Positions 25,483-34,540 of a DNA stretch of 54,114 nt are shown one piece after another. The DNA is from an uncultured Lewinella sp. Its GTDB lineage: Bacteria > Bacteroidota > Bacteroidia > Chitinophagales > Saprospiraceae. Numbering within the stretch: the first letter of the stretch is position 1; every line of letters begins with the position of its first letter. Under the pieces are notes generated by a model. It saw only the letters and a list, made by a program, of their open reading frames with translations, had not been told where the DNA came from and did not search any database. The position numbers and the translations under genes are program-made. The stretch covers positions 1-54,114 of the forward strand of contig CALMYQ010000065.1 in NCBI GenBank assembly GCA_937873655.1, given 5' to 3'.

Positions 25483-26319
25483 TTAACGGCGGTTTCCCAA
25501 CCGGAATACCCGGGAGATATTGAAGCCGAACTGGATATCGCCCTTCAGCCAGTCGCCGGTTGTTTCTCCGATAAAGCCTTTTTCGATCATGGCGGCGGCG
25601 TTGGTGAAGTGCAGCTGAAAAACATGGCCGGCGGTTCTGATGTCGAAACCGATCCCCAGGGGCGGTTTCCGGTCTGCGGGGAAATAACCCGGCAGGAGGT
25701 AGTAATATTCCAGGGAAACGCCGAGCATTTTTGTGAGTTGGATTCTGGCTCCTGCCCCGAGGGCGAACCAGTCATTGGGTTGGTTCCGGTTGTCAACAAG
25801 GTTGTAATGCAGGTGGGTGGGTGAGAGCTGAAGGGAAAAGCCTTCGCCGAATTTCCTGGCGATCAGCAGTTGGTTGGCATAGGTAAATCTGGATTGCAGG
25901 GGAAGGGGCAGATCGGCAGCCGAAGTTTTCAGGGTATTGACGGCAGCGCTCGTCAGGAAAGTCACCGTTACCGGCATGCCGTCGTGCTGTTGCAACAGTT
26001 TGGCCTTGGCAAAGGCATCGAAATGTTTCCCGTAGGAACTGCGGCCCACCCCGATGTTGAGCCGGTCTGTTATGCCGTATTCAAACCCAAAGCGGATGCT
26101 GGCGTGATCGAGCCCCAGAAACTCATACAAACCGCCGTTCAACCGGCCGAACCGGTGGGAGATCAGGAATTCCAGATCGCCGGCGTTCAGCGTTTCAACC
26201 GAATGACCGTTGATGATCCGGGTCCCGTCAAAAGTATGGGTAACGTATTCCTTTGCGCCGTCCTGAGCCCGGAGGGTGCAAAAGGAAACGGCGAAAGCAA
26301 ATATTGCGATGATTCTCAT
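25483..26319 (-). CDS. DUF5777-type beta-barrel family protein
   Basis: 278 residues from the ATG at 26319; ATG at 26325 is an equal alternative. A signal peptide (IIAIFAFAVSFCTLRAQ) precedes a beta-rich protein with TFDGTRIINGHSVETLNAGDLEFLISHRFG, GLDHASIRFGFEYGITDRLNIGVG and a C-terminal GDIQFGFNISRVFRLG. This is the pattern of the Bacteroidetes DUF5777 family, predicted outer-membrane barrels often encoded beside cytochrome c lipoproteins, as here. The substrate is unknown. It is the last gene of a co-directional set of three with the two cytochrome-like lipoproteins. Confidence 0.85.
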   Translation of the reverse strand: MRIIAIFAFAVSFCTLRAQDGAKEYVTHTFDGTRIINGHSVETLNAGDLEFLISHRFGRLNGGLYEFLGLDHASIRFGFEYGITDRLNIGVGRSSYGKHFDAFAKAKLLQQHDGMPVTVTFLTSAAVNTLKTSAADLPLPLQSRFTYANQLLIARKFGEGFSLQLSPTHLHYNLVDNRNQPNDWFALGAGARIQLTKMLGVSLEYYYLLPGYFPADRKPPLGIGFDIRTAGHVFQLHFTNAAAMIEKGFIGETTGDWLKGDIQFGFNISRVFRLGNRR

Positions 26320-26436
26320 GAACATTCAGCCTGTGTTTTTCCCCATTCAGGGAAGGATAGTTTGCCCGCCCGGCAATAAACCGCACCGGGTTATGCCAGG
26401 GCGGGTAAAACTAAACCATCCTTTCAAAACTTTCAA

Positions 26437-26817
26437 CTAATTGTCAGGCGCGCCTTTATCGATCCACGCCTTTATCTTATCGATCGTGCACTGAGCCAGC
26501 CGTTGCCCGGTAGGCGGCATGGCGACGAACCCGCTGCCGTGATTGACCGCGCCGAACAACCTGCCGTTGGTTGCGTAAAACCGGACCTGGTTGTAGCCTT
26601 CCAGGTTGACGCCCCCTTGCTGCGAGGATTGGCCGTGGCATACCAGGCATTCATTTTCCAGGACCGGCAGGATGAACGCTCCGTAGGAAACGGCGCTGGT
26701 ATCGCAGGTCACATCCAGAAACTGGTACAGGTCCTCTTTATTGTCGTAATAGCACCCGGTCAATACCGGCATCAGAACACTCAAAATGAGCGCGTTACGC
26801 AGTAACAGGCGTTTCAT
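26437..26817 (-). CDS. Small cytochrome c-like lipoprotein
   Basis: 126 residues. The start at 26817 gives a proper lipoprotein signal (MKRLLLRNALILSVLMPVLTGC, lipid Cys about residue 22). One haem-binding motif CLVCH is followed by a methionine-containing segment (VAMPPTGQRLAQC) that may provide the axial ligand. The layout (CxxCH, VNLEGYNQV, GAVNHGSGF.AMPP, C.IDKIKAWIDKGAP) matches the second half of the protein encoded just upstream, so the two are probably duplicates. It is expected to be tethered to the envelope and to carry electrons. The upstream stop is 11 nt away. Confidence 0.87.
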   Translation of the reverse strand: MKRLLLRNALILSVLMPVLTGCYYDNKEDLYQFLDVTCDTSAVSYGAFILPVLENECLVCHGQSSQQGGVNLEGYNQVRFYATNGRLFGAVNHGSGFVAMPPTGQRLAQCTIDKIKAWIDKGAPDN

Positions 26818-26828
26818 AGTGCGGTTGT

Positions 26829-27578
26829 TTAATTGTTGGGCGCTCCGGCGTCGACCCATTTTTGGATCTGTTCGATCCGGCAGTCGCTCAATGGTCCTCC
26901 CGTCGGCGGCATCGGATTGAAACCGGCTTGCCGCCGGATGGCGCCGAGCAGGGAGCCGTTGTCCACATAGCCTTTGATGTGGTTATAATCGGTCAGGTTG
27001 ACGCTTCCCTGCGGCGACGTACCGCTGTGGCAACCGTTGCAGCTGTTCTTGATGATGGGCAGAATATCCGCTGCAAAGCCGAAATTGGCCGGGTTGCAGG
27101 CCGGATTGCAATCTGTATTTTCCGCCCCCTGGTTGATCCAGTTCTTGATCAGGTCTTTTTGTTCGGCCGTAAAAGCGTCATACGGCGGCGGCGGCATCCG
27201 GTCGCCTCCTCCCTGTGACAATACCCGGTACAGTTTGCTGCTCGTGGCATTGCCCGCCTTTACCCGGCTTTTGACCTGCGCGTAGGTTTCCAGGATCACG
27301 CCTTCCTTATGGCTGGCTGCGTTGTGACAACCGCTGACGGCGCACCCGGACACCAGCAGGGGAAGGACCTCTTTCTGGAAAGAGATGGTGCCTTCCGGGC
27401 AGGCGTTGGGGTCGGTCGTCACCGTTGTGGTATCCCCTCCTCCCCCACCGGGGTTGTTCGGGTCAGTGGGGTCGGAAGTATTGTCTCCGAGGTAGGGATC
27501 TGTCGTACAGGCCATATACCCGGTAAGGAAGAGAACGGCTGTCATTGCCGAGAGCGCGAAACGAGAGCGTGTATTCAT
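26829..27578 (-). CDS. Two-domain cytochrome c-like lipoprotein
   Basis: 249 residues with a lipoprotein signal (lipid Cys in GYMACTT), then a Gly/Thr/Asp-rich linker. The first domain (about 60-150) has the spaced motif CAVSGCH (CX4CH rather than CX2CH) and ends in MPPPPYDAFTAEQKDLIKNWINQGA. The second (about 155-249) has the classic CNGCH, then FNPMPPTGGPLSDCRIEQIQKWVDAGAP. The MPP segments are probable axial-ligand regions. Such tandem domains are common in Bacteroidetes and Planctomycetes envelope proteins. It is followed by the one-domain relative and the DUF5777 gene and is probably their operon leader. Confidence 0.88.
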   Translation of the reverse strand: MNTRSRFALSAMTAVLFLTGYMACTTDPYLGDNTSDPTDPNNPGGGGGDTTTVTTDPNACPEGTISFQKEVLPLLVSGCAVSGCHNAASHKEGVILETYAQVKSRVKAGNATSSKLYRVLSQGGGDRMPPPPYDAFTAEQKDLIKNWINQGAENTDCNPACNPANFGFAADILPIIKNSCNGCHSGTSPQGSVNLTDYNHIKGYVDNGSLLGAIRRQAGFNPMPPTGGPLSDCRIEQIQKWVDAGAPNN

Positions 27579-27717
27579 AGCTGATCATTGTTTTCATCCT
27601 TCCACTTTCCGGCGGGTTTCCCGAACTGATCGGGAAACCCGGAATCTGCCGGAAAGCGGCATCAAAGAATTGCGCAGGGAACTTTCCGAGATAGAAAACT
27701 TCTTTCATCCATTCGGA

Positions 27718-28836
27718 TCAGGGGCCTTCATTCAGAATCAAGAGGCGTTTTACCAGTTGCGCTTCGCCTGCGTAACAGCGGACGAGGTAAACGCCGCGCG
27801 CGTTTTTTGGCCATCGGACGCGCCAAACAGCGCCGTCCTGTTCCTGCTCAATCATAAAATTTGCCGGTCGCCCCAGCGCATCGCATACCTGAACGCCGTC
27901 CAGGGGTATGCCTGCGCGAATGGTGCAATCCTGTCGCGCCGGATTGGGAAACAGTTCAACATTTGATGTTTGCAGGAGATTCCCGGAAACGGCGCTCGTC
28001 TGTTTCTTTACGATGACCATCGCCGTATCGGGCGCCACAGGGTACATGTTCAGGTCCTTGTCGATGAGCAGCACGCTGTCGATCTGCATATGGAAGGTAT
28101 CCCTGGACAAGCCGACAATGATGTCCTCGATCACGATGGAAAACGCACCGATCTTACCGCCCCCCGGTCCCGCATTCTGGTGATCGATCCGGGTAATGGC
28201 GACTTCCGCTTTGCCGGTTTCCGGATCCCGCTTCTTCAGCACCCTGGAATTCAGGCCGCCCGGGTCGATCCAGGAGCTGGAAGTTTCTTCAAATTCAAGG
28301 TGCTCCTCGTCATCGATCAGGTCGGCGTCGAAGGAAACCTTAAAGGTGATGCCGTAAATACTTTGAACCGGGATCTGGGCGTCTCCCAGAAGTACGTTGA
28401 TGTGGAATTCCTGGCCGACGTTGACCTCCGCGAACTGGGGTTGCAACGTGAGGCCGGGGGCCTGCCCCGGGACGCCGTTCAGGTATACGTCGGGCGTTAT
28501 GCCGTCGTGGGTCTTGTTGTAATTATCCTTGATGGCGTCATCTTCGTCCTGGTTGTTGACAATGCCGTCGCCGTTGCAATCGGCATAGAGGTAATTGAGT
28601 CCGCCGGGAAAACTCTGAGGCCATAGGGCCGGAACATTCTGCCCCGACCAGTCACTGGTTGTTTCGGCCCTCGCCGGGCCGGTAGCGCCGTAAGCCACTC
28701 CCCAATACAGCAGATCGACCCCGTTCGCAATGCCGTTGTTGTTGACGTCGCCGGGCCATACCTGTTGAGCGTATTGGGTCTGCCAAAGACAGCAGCCCAA
28801 TAGCAAGGAGATCATTTTTTTGTTCAAAATCTTCAT
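27718..28836 (-). CDS. Secreted dockerin-like / cohesin-like protein with T9SS sorting domain
   Basis: 372 residues with a signal peptide (SLLLGCCLWQTQYAQQ). Two calcium-loop dockerin type I-like segments follow (GDVNNNGIANGVDLLYWG at about 28-46 and DCNGDGIVNNQDEDDAIKDN at about 86-105). A beta-sandwich cohesin-like region covers about 125-275 (VNVGQEFHINVLLGDA, ITFKVSFDADLID). A T9SS type A sorting domain ends the protein (VELFPNPARQDCTIRAG ... GVYLVRCYAGEAQLVKRLLILN). It should be exported across the outer membrane. Similar proteins are common in Saprospirales and are not linked to true cellulosomes. It is head-to-head with the helical-repeat gene at 29070. Confidence 0.9.
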   Translation of the reverse strand: MKILNKKMISLLLGCCLWQTQYAQQVWPGDVNNNGIANGVDLLYWGVAYGATGPARAETTSDWSGQNVPALWPQSFPGGLNYLYADCNGDGIVNNQDEDDAIKDNYNKTHDGITPDVYLNGVPGQAPGLTLQPQFAEVNVGQEFHINVLLGDAQIPVQSIYGITFKVSFDADLIDDEEHLEFEETSSSWIDPGGLNSRVLKKRDPETGKAEVAITRIDHQNAGPGGGKIGAFSIVIEDIIVGLSRDTFHMQIDSVLLIDKDLNMYPVAPDTAMVIVKKQTSAVSGNLLQTSNVELFPNPARQDCTIRAGIPLDGVQVCDALGRPANFMIEQEQDGAVWRVRWPKNARGVYLVRCYAGEAQLVKRLLILNEGP

Positions 28837-29069
28837 TGAAGCAAGCCTTTCAGCAATTCAACGATATAAAAGTAGGCATTCCGTATGCGGCGGACAAGAA
28901 CATTTTTTTTAATTTGCCGGATCAAAATATCAATTCATTCATCAAAAATAAAAGGTTTATTTTTCAATATAATCTAATAATCAATATTTTATAATATAAA
29001 TATTATTATTTATTTTAACTTGAGTTTTATTTTTGCCGGACAAAAATCACTCCGATCAAAGGAAAATAC
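28837..29069. promoter_or_regulatory. AT-rich divergent spacer with candidate -7 element
   Basis: A 233-bp spacer, extremely AT-rich at 28940-29035. TATTTTTG at 29028-29035 is an exact TAnnTTTG, 34 nt before the ATG at 29070. The same 8-mer occurs on the minus strand in the spacer of the paralogous gene (2336-2329). No clear -33 box is seen. Confidence 0.45.
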
Positions 29070-30482
29070 ATGAAAAAAAGTAAACTATTGCAATTGCTCA
29101 AGAGTTTCGGGCGGCAGGAATGGCGGTCTTTCCTGGATTTTGTCGCATCCCCCTATTTCAATACGCGGAAGGAATTGACGGAGCTTGCACGGTACCTGGA
29201 AGGCCGGCTGACGGGAAATCCCGCCGATGTGCCGGACAAAAAAGCCGCATTCGGTCATTTGTTTCCCGACCTGCCGTACGATGAAAAGATGATGCGGTAT
29301 CTGCTCAGCGACCTGTTCAGGCTGGCAGCCCGCTACCTCGCCGTGAGAAGGTACGAACAGCAGGAGCGGCGCGTTCAACTCGATCAGCTGCATTGTTTCA
29401 TAGACCATAACCAGCCGAAAGCCTACAGCCGGCTCAGGGATAAGGTCGAACAATCCATATCGGAACTCCACCTGATGGACGAAGACCACTACTTTCACCT
29501 GTTCATGCTGGCAGAGATAGAAGAGCACAATTTCACGCTGCAAAAAGTGAGGAGGAATGATCCCTTTATCCAGATGGCCTCCGACCGTCTGGACGCCTAT
29601 TTTTGCCTGAAAAAGCTGAAGTACAGCTGCAACATGCTCGATCGGCAGGCCATTCTCCAGACCGATTACAACCTCACCTTTACCGACGAGATCCTCGGCT
29701 TTCTGGAGCGAAAGGATTTTCTCAACCAGGATATCCTGCGGTTTTACGGGGCCATCTTCCGGTCGTTGAAGGAAGAGAACAATGAGGCCCACTATTTCGA
29801 ACTCCGGCGGCTGCTCCGGGAACGGGCCGGGAATTTTTCGGCGGACGATCTCCGGGATATCTATTACCTGGCGATCAATTTCTGCGCCCGCAAGATCCGG
29901 AAAGGCGAAGAAGCCTTCGCCCGGGAGGCATTGGAGCTATACCTGGACGGCATTGAACGGAAAGTGCTCTTTGAATCGGGTCACCTGTCTCCCTTCGCCT
30001 TCACCAATGTCGTAAAACTGGCTCTCCGCCTGCAGCGCTTCAAATGGATCGAGGAATTCATCCGCCGATACTCGCCCAACCTGCCGGAGCGATTCCGCCA
30101 GAATGCGCTGCACTACAACCTGGCGGAGCTTTATTACTACACCCGCGACTATGACAAAGCGCTGGAGTTCCTGAACCAGGTCAAATTTTCCGACCTCAAT
30201 TACCACCTCGGCTCCCGCGTCATGCTGGCCAAGATCTATTACGAGACCCGCGAAGATCCGGCGCTTTCCTCGCTGCTGGCCGCTTTTACCCTGTTCCTGA
30301 AGCGAAACCGCGCCATATCGGATGAGATCAAACAGACCTATCTCAATTTTTGCGACATCCTGGTCCGGATCCTGCGCAAGGACCCCGAAAACCGGACGGA
30401 GATCAGGTCCGTCGTCGAAAACACCGACCGGCTGACGGATCGAACCTGGCTGATGAACATTCTTGACGAAGCGCAGGGCTGA
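29070..30482 (+). CDS. Conserved helical-repeat protein of unknown function (SPYFN copy 2)
   Basis: 470 residues, soluble, helix-rich, with no signal peptide. It is paralogous to the gene at 755-2248 (same length class, SPYFN motif at about 27-31, shared F.W...FI.RY...LPE..R block at about 320-350, TPR-like YYYTRDYDKALEFLNQV at about 365-385). I cannot name the family. It is read in the same direction as the M61 peptidase gene that starts 39 nt later, so the two may be co-transcribed. Both paralogues face a T9SS cargo gene across an AT-rich spacer. Confidence 0.82.
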   Translation: MKKSKLLQLLKSFGRQEWRSFLDFVASPYFNTRKELTELARYLEGRLTGNPADVPDKKAAFGHLFPDLPYDEKMMRYLLSDLFRLAARYLAVRRYEQQERRVQLDQLHCFIDHNQPKAYSRLRDKVEQSISELHLMDEDHYFHLFMLAEIEEHNFTLQKVRRNDPFIQMASDRLDAYFCLKKLKYSCNMLDRQAILQTDYNLTFTDEILGFLERKDFLNQDILRFYGAIFRSLKEENNEAHYFELRRLLRERAGNFSADDLRDIYYLAINFCARKIRKGEEAFAREALELYLDGIERKVLFESGHLSPFAFTNVVKLALRLQRFKWIEEFIRRYSPNLPERFRQNALHYNLAELYYYTRDYDKALEFLNQVKFSDLNYHLGSRVMLAKIYYETREDPALSSLLAAFTLFLKRNRAISDEIKQTYLNFCDILVRILRKDPENRTEIRSVVENTDRLTDRTWLMNILDEAQG

Positions 30483-30521
30483 TATTTTATTAACTTTAAG
30501 CCGCCATGTAAAATCAATTGT

Positions 30522-32309
30522 ATGAAAAACCTCCTCACCGCTTTTATCCTGTTCTGGGTCATGACATTATCCGGCCAGAGCAGCCTCCACTTTACGGTCA
30601 CCATGGATCAGCCTTCTACCCATCTCTATCAGGTGCGAATGGACATCCGGGGCTTCGACGGCCCGCTGGACCTGAAAATGCCGGCCTGGACGCCCGGGTA
30701 TTACTGGTTGCTGGACCTTGCCAAAAACGTATCCGGATTCACCGCGCTGTCCGCGGACGGCCGCCGGCTGGATTGGGATAAAACCGCCAAAAATACCTGG
30801 CATATCGAAACCGGAGGCGCCCCAGAGGTGGTCGTAACCTACAACGTATACGCCTTCACCCAATCGGTGGCTCATCCCTTCCTCGACGACGGCAGGGGGT
30901 TCATTTCGCCCACGGGTATTTTCCTGCATCCCGAAGGGCATAAGGACCACCCGGTAACCGTGACGATCAAACCCTATAAGGAATGGCCGGAGATCTCCAC
31001 CGGCCTGGATCCCGTACCGGGCCGCCCCGGTACATTTGAGGCAGCCGATTACGACATCCTGTATGACTGTCCGACGCTGGTCGGCAACCAGCAGATCCTG
31101 TCATTCGAGGTCAACGGCATCCCGCATACGGTTGCCCTGGAAAACCCGGTGGACGATTCATTCCGGGATAAATACGTATCGGACCTGAAAAAGATCGTAG
31201 AAACCGGATCGGCCGTCATCGGCGATATCCCCTACAAGCATTATACTTTCATCATCATGGGGCGCGGCGGAGGCGGACTGGAACACAGCAATTCCATGGC
31301 CGTTTATTCGGGCCGCAACTACAGCCTTAACGACTCTCCCGGTTACAAGCGGTGGCTGGCGTTCCTGTCGCACGAATATTTCCACCTGTACAACATCAAG
31401 TCCATCCGCCCGATCAACCTCGGCCCCTTTGATTATGACCGCGAGAACCTCACGCATATGCTTTGGGTGTCCGAAGGATTTACGGTTTATTTCGAATACT
31501 TCATTGTCAACCAGGGCGGCCTTATGAACAGGGAAGAAACCCTGGAAGCCTTTACGCACAACATCACCAATTACGAATACCTGCCGGGAAGCCGCGTCCA
31601 GTCGGCCACCGGATCGAGCTACGACACCTGGCTCCAGTTCTTCAACCGGAGCGACAATGCCGACAATACCGCCATCAGCTATTACGACAAAGGCTGCATT
31701 CTGGGTCTGTTGATGGACCTGAAGATCCGGCATGAGACCAAGGGTAAGAAATCCCTGACCGACGTGATGCGAACCTTGTACCGAACCTATTTCCAGGAGC
31801 TGAAACGGGGCTTTACGGACGACGAATTCCGGGAAGTCTGCGAAAAAACCGCGGGCGTTTCGCTGGAGGAGATCTTCCGGTACGCGTCCACCACCGAGCC
31901 GATCGACTACGGCAAGTACCTCGCATACGCCGGCATGGCCATCGATACGAAGCCGGCGGTACTGCCGGGCGCCTTCTGGGGCGCAACCGTCCAGGAGCGC
32001 AACAACAACCTGACCGTCACGGCCATCGAGCAGGATTCACCCGCCTGGCAATCCGGACTCAGTACCCAGGACCAGTTGTTGGAAATAAACGGCCAGCCCG
32101 CTACCCGGGAATTGCTGGACAAGACCCTGAGCGCGGCATCGGCCGGGGACCCGCTCACGGTGAAGATCTCCCGCCGGACCGGTGAAAAGACCATCACCTG
32201 CAGCCTGACCAAAAAAAGCAGACCGAGCTTCCGGATCAGTCCGATGCCGGAAGCGACGGCTGAACAACTGGCCATCCGGGATCAATGGCTGGCGCCCGAC
32301 CGGAAATAA
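30522..32309 (+). CDS. Secreted M61-family aminopeptidase with PDZ domain
   Basis: 595 residues with a signal peptide (about 1-20). An N-terminal beta domain (DLKMPAWTPGYYWLLDLAKNV) is typical of M61 glycyl aminopeptidases. The zinc site is HEYFH (His284, Glu285, His288), with the third ligand Glu318 in WVSEGFTVYFE. A PDZ domain lies at about 490-570 (NNLTVTAIEQDSPAWQSGL, DQLLEINGQPAT). All catalytic residues are present. It should work in the periplasm or outside the cell on small peptides. It is 39 nt from the helical-repeat gene upstream and followed after 54 nt by a methyltransferase gene. Confidence 0.93.
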   Translation: MKNLLTAFILFWVMTLSGQSSLHFTVTMDQPSTHLYQVRMDIRGFDGPLDLKMPAWTPGYYWLLDLAKNVSGFTALSADGRRLDWDKTAKNTWHIETGGAPEVVVTYNVYAFTQSVAHPFLDDGRGFISPTGIFLHPEGHKDHPVTVTIKPYKEWPEISTGLDPVPGRPGTFEAADYDILYDCPTLVGNQQILSFEVNGIPHTVALENPVDDSFRDKYVSDLKKIVETGSAVIGDIPYKHYTFIIMGRGGGGLEHSNSMAVYSGRNYSLNDSPGYKRWLAFLSHEYFHLYNIKSIRPINLGPFDYDRENLTHMLWVSEGFTVYFEYFIVNQGGLMNREETLEAFTHNITNYEYLPGSRVQSATGSSYDTWLQFFNRSDNADNTAISYYDKGCILGLLMDLKIRHETKGKKSLTDVMRTLYRTYFQELKRGFTDDEFREVCEKTAGVSLEEIFRYASTTEPIDYGKYLAYAGMAIDTKPAVLPGAFWGATVQERNNNLTVTAIEQDSPAWQSGLSTQDQLLEINGQPATRELLDKTLSAASAGDPLTVKISRRTGEKTITCSLTKKSRPSFRISPMPEATAEQLAIRDQWLAPDRK

Positions 32310-32363
32310 TTGCCGCAAGTTTACGATTCATTACTTTTCCAGCTCAAAAATCAGTTTGTCACC

Positions 32364-33077
32364 ATGATGAATCCGGTTTCAGATCACAGGCAAGGCCCTA
32401 TCCGGGATCACCTCTACACCTATGCCGACGGCAAGGAATTCGAGGGAAAAACACCCGAGGAAGTATTTACCCAAATTTACCAAGGCAACCTCTGGGAAAA
32501 CAACCAATCTGTTTCCGGGCACGGCTCCACACCCGAACAGACCGCTGAGATCCTGCGGTTGCTGCCCGGTATGCTGCGCAGGTTGGGCGTGAAAACCCTG
32601 ATCGACGTTCCTTGCGGCGACTTCAACTGGATGCAAAAACTGGACCTGTCAGGTATGACTTACACCGGCGCGGATATTGTCGGGGAACTTATCGAATCCA
32701 ACCGGCAAAAATATGGGAGGGACGGGCTTCAATTCGAACGCCTCAACCTGTTGGAAGACCCGATGGACGCCTATGACCTGGTTTTCTGCCGGGACTGCCT
32801 GGTCCACTTTTCCATCGGCGACATCCACCGCGCATTGGACAATATCCGCACGAGCGGCTCCCGCTACCTGATGACCACCACCTTTACCGGCCAGACCGAA
32901 AACAGGGATATCCCCACGGGCGGCTGGCGGCCGATCAATTTTCAATTCCCGCCCTTCAATTTCCCGGAACCGGTTCTGCTGTTGAATGAAAAATGTACAG
33001 AGTGGGATGGGTTGTTCGGGGATAAAAGCCTGGGGGTTTGGAGGATGGATGCTGCACTTCGGCTTCGCTCAGTGTAA
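32364..33077 (+). CDS. Class I SAM-dependent methyltransferase
   Basis: About 237 residues. I start at the ATG at 32364; 32367 is equivalent, and the frame stays open to a TTG at 32310. Motif I is LIDVPCGDFNWMQKL (about 75-89) and the acidic residue is in YTGADIVGELIE. The post-motif DLVFCRDCLVHFSIGDIHRAL is typical of this group. The SAM fold is clear; the substrate is unknown. The C-terminal RMDAALRLRSV runs into a repeat array, and the stop is at the edge of it. Confidence 0.87.
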   Translation: MMNPVSDHRQGPIRDHLYTYADGKEFEGKTPEEVFTQIYQGNLWENNQSVSGHGSTPEQTAEILRLLPGMLRRLGVKTLIDVPCGDFNWMQKLDLSGMTYTGADIVGELIESNRQKYGRDGLQFERLNLLEDPMDAYDLVFCRDCLVHFSIGDIHRALDNIRTSGSRYLMTTTFTGQTENRDIPTGGWRPINFQFPPFNFPEPVLLLNEKCTEWDGLFGDKSLGVWRMDAALRLRSV

Positions 33078-33084
33078 AGATGCT

Positions 33085-33184
33085 GCCCGCCGTCGCCTTG
33101 GGGCTATGGCGGACGGTGCCCGCCGTCTCGCCTTGGGGCTATGGCGGACGGTGCCCGCCGTCTCGCCTAGGGGCTATGGCGGAC
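33085..33184. repeat. Three tandem 33-35-bp units (GCCCGCC...GGCTATGGCGGAC)
   Basis: Units at 33085-33117, 33118-33152 and 33153-33184. Each can fold into a CCGCC...GGCGG hairpin with GGGGCTATGG on one side. An inverted relative (CCCGCCATAGCC...GGCGGG) lies at 34631-34657. They look like REP-type extragenic palindromes. Confidence 0.8.
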
Positions 33185-33194
33185 TGGGGATGCT

Positions 33195-33326
33195 GGTTCC
33201 TGGATGCTGGATGTCAGATGCTGGATGCTGGATTGTGGGCAGATTATTAAGCCTGAAGCGCAGCGCAAGGATTGATAAGCTGGATGCTGGATGCTGGTTA
33301 CTGGATGCTGGATGTCAGATGCTGGG
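33195..33326. repeat. Short tandem array of CTGGATG units
   Basis: Runs of CTGGATG. Two identical 24-bp blocks beginning TGGATGCTGGATG lie at 33201-33224 and 33302-33325, separated by unrelated sequence. It lies between the methyltransferase gene and the end of the convergent MFS transporter gene. No gene is supported. Confidence 0.8.
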
Positions 33327-33356
33327 AACAGCCAACTGCCGACCAAAGCACCCTGC

Positions 33357-34538
33357 TTACGGAAAAGTCGTGCGCTCCCGCCGCCGGGTCCGATCCCCGA
33401 AAAGGTTGGCTGTGGCGATCGTCATGGCAGCCAGAAAGAGCATGGAGACGGTCAGCAGGATGGGGAATTTGACCATGCCGAATTCGTGGGCCAGCAACCC
33501 CATCAGATAATTGATCAGGATATTGCCGGACAGCGCGATCACGAGGGCAATGCTGAAGGCCGTACCCGACAGGTTCGACCACAGATCGCCGATCTTGCCC
33601 ATCATGATCGGGAAGACGCCCGCAAAACCGGCGCCCAGCAGGATCATGGCCGTTAATCCGGTCAGATACCCGGAGCCGGTCCAGAGTACGAGGCTGCCGG
33701 CAAAGGCGAAGGTCACCCCCATCGCCAGGATGCGGTAGGGCATATGGGTTCTCAGCAAACTGCCGAGGAGCAGTCGCATAGCTGCAAGGGCGCCGACGTG
33801 AGCGGTCAGCAGGATCAGGGCCTTTTCGGCCGACAAATGCAGTTCGGATTCCGAATAACTGGTCGTCCAGCTGCTGATCAGCCCCTCCACCCCGCTTTCA
33901 AAAAACAGGACGAAACAAAGCAGCAACATCGCCGGGTTCTTCAACATCCGGAGGCCCTGCCGGATCGGCAATCCTTCGCTGTGCTTGGGTTGCGGGTACT
34001 GAAGGGTGAGCAGCCACCCGGCCGTCGCCAGCACCAGGAAGCCGATCACGGAGATGACCCGCTCCTGGGCGGTATACGGCGACAAAATCGCCAGGACAGC
34101 CGGCATTCCCAAGGCGCCTACCCCGAAAAAAACGCCCAATATGCTGAGCCGGGCCCCGCGCTGCCCTTCGCTGATGTCCGCTACCAGGGCGCTGGTTGAA
34201 CCGTTCAACGCGCCGCCGCCCGCGCCGATCAGAAAGACCGCTATTTCAACTACCGCCCAGGAGCCGCCCAGCGCCAACCCTTCCAGGCCGGCCGCCACCA
34301 GCAGGCAACAGGTGACCAGGAGCCCCTTGTACCCGTAGCGATCGGCCAGCGGCCCAAAGAAAAGCGAACCGATGAGGACGCCCAACGGCAGGATGGAAGC
34401 TACCGCCCCCGCCGCGAGCTTGTCCACCTGGAATTTCTCCACCATATGCGGCAACACGGACCCCAGTGCCAGAAAGGACATGCCGAAGATGAGGATGCCG
34501 ACACAGGCTGCGGTGAAGATGCGTTTTGTGTTTAACAT
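33357..34538 (-). CDS. MFS transporter
   Basis: 393 residues, about 12 membrane helices, 6+6. The MFS signature after helix 2 is FFGPLADRYGYKGLL (about 60-74). The N-terminus (FGMSFLALGSVLPHM) and the internal loop (PQPKHSEGLPIRQGLRML) fit the sugar/FucP-type branch only loosely. It imports or exports a small solute; the substrate cannot be read from the sequence. It is co-directional with the sodium:solute symporter upstream, from which it is separated by a tandem array. Confidence 0.88.
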   Translation of the reverse strand: MLNTKRIFTAACVGILIFGMSFLALGSVLPHMVEKFQVDKLAAGAVASILPLGVLIGSLFFGPLADRYGYKGLLVTCCLLVAAGLEGLALGGSWAVVEIAVFLIGAGGGALNGSTSALVADISEGQRGARLSILGVFFGVGALGMPAVLAILSPYTAQERVISVIGFLVLATAGWLLTLQYPQPKHSEGLPIRQGLRMLKNPAMLLLCFVLFFESGVEGLISSWTTSYSESELHLSAEKALILLTAHVGALAAMRLLLGSLLRTHMPYRILAMGVTFAFAGSLVLWTGSGYLTGLTAMILLGAGFAGVFPIMMGKIGDLWSNLSGTAFSIALVIALSGNILINYLMGLLAHEFGMVKFPILLTVSMLFLAAMTIATANLFGDRTRRRERTTFP

Positions 34539-34540
34539 TA

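Noticed and set aside
33085..33326. Possible CRISPR array
   Set aside because: Units are contiguous and have no variable spacers of uniform length, and no cas genes are nearby. The same holds for the other arrays.
32986..33510. Plus-strand frame across the 33-kb repeats (174 codons)
   Set aside because: It is a translation of tandem repeats plus antisense of the MFS gene.
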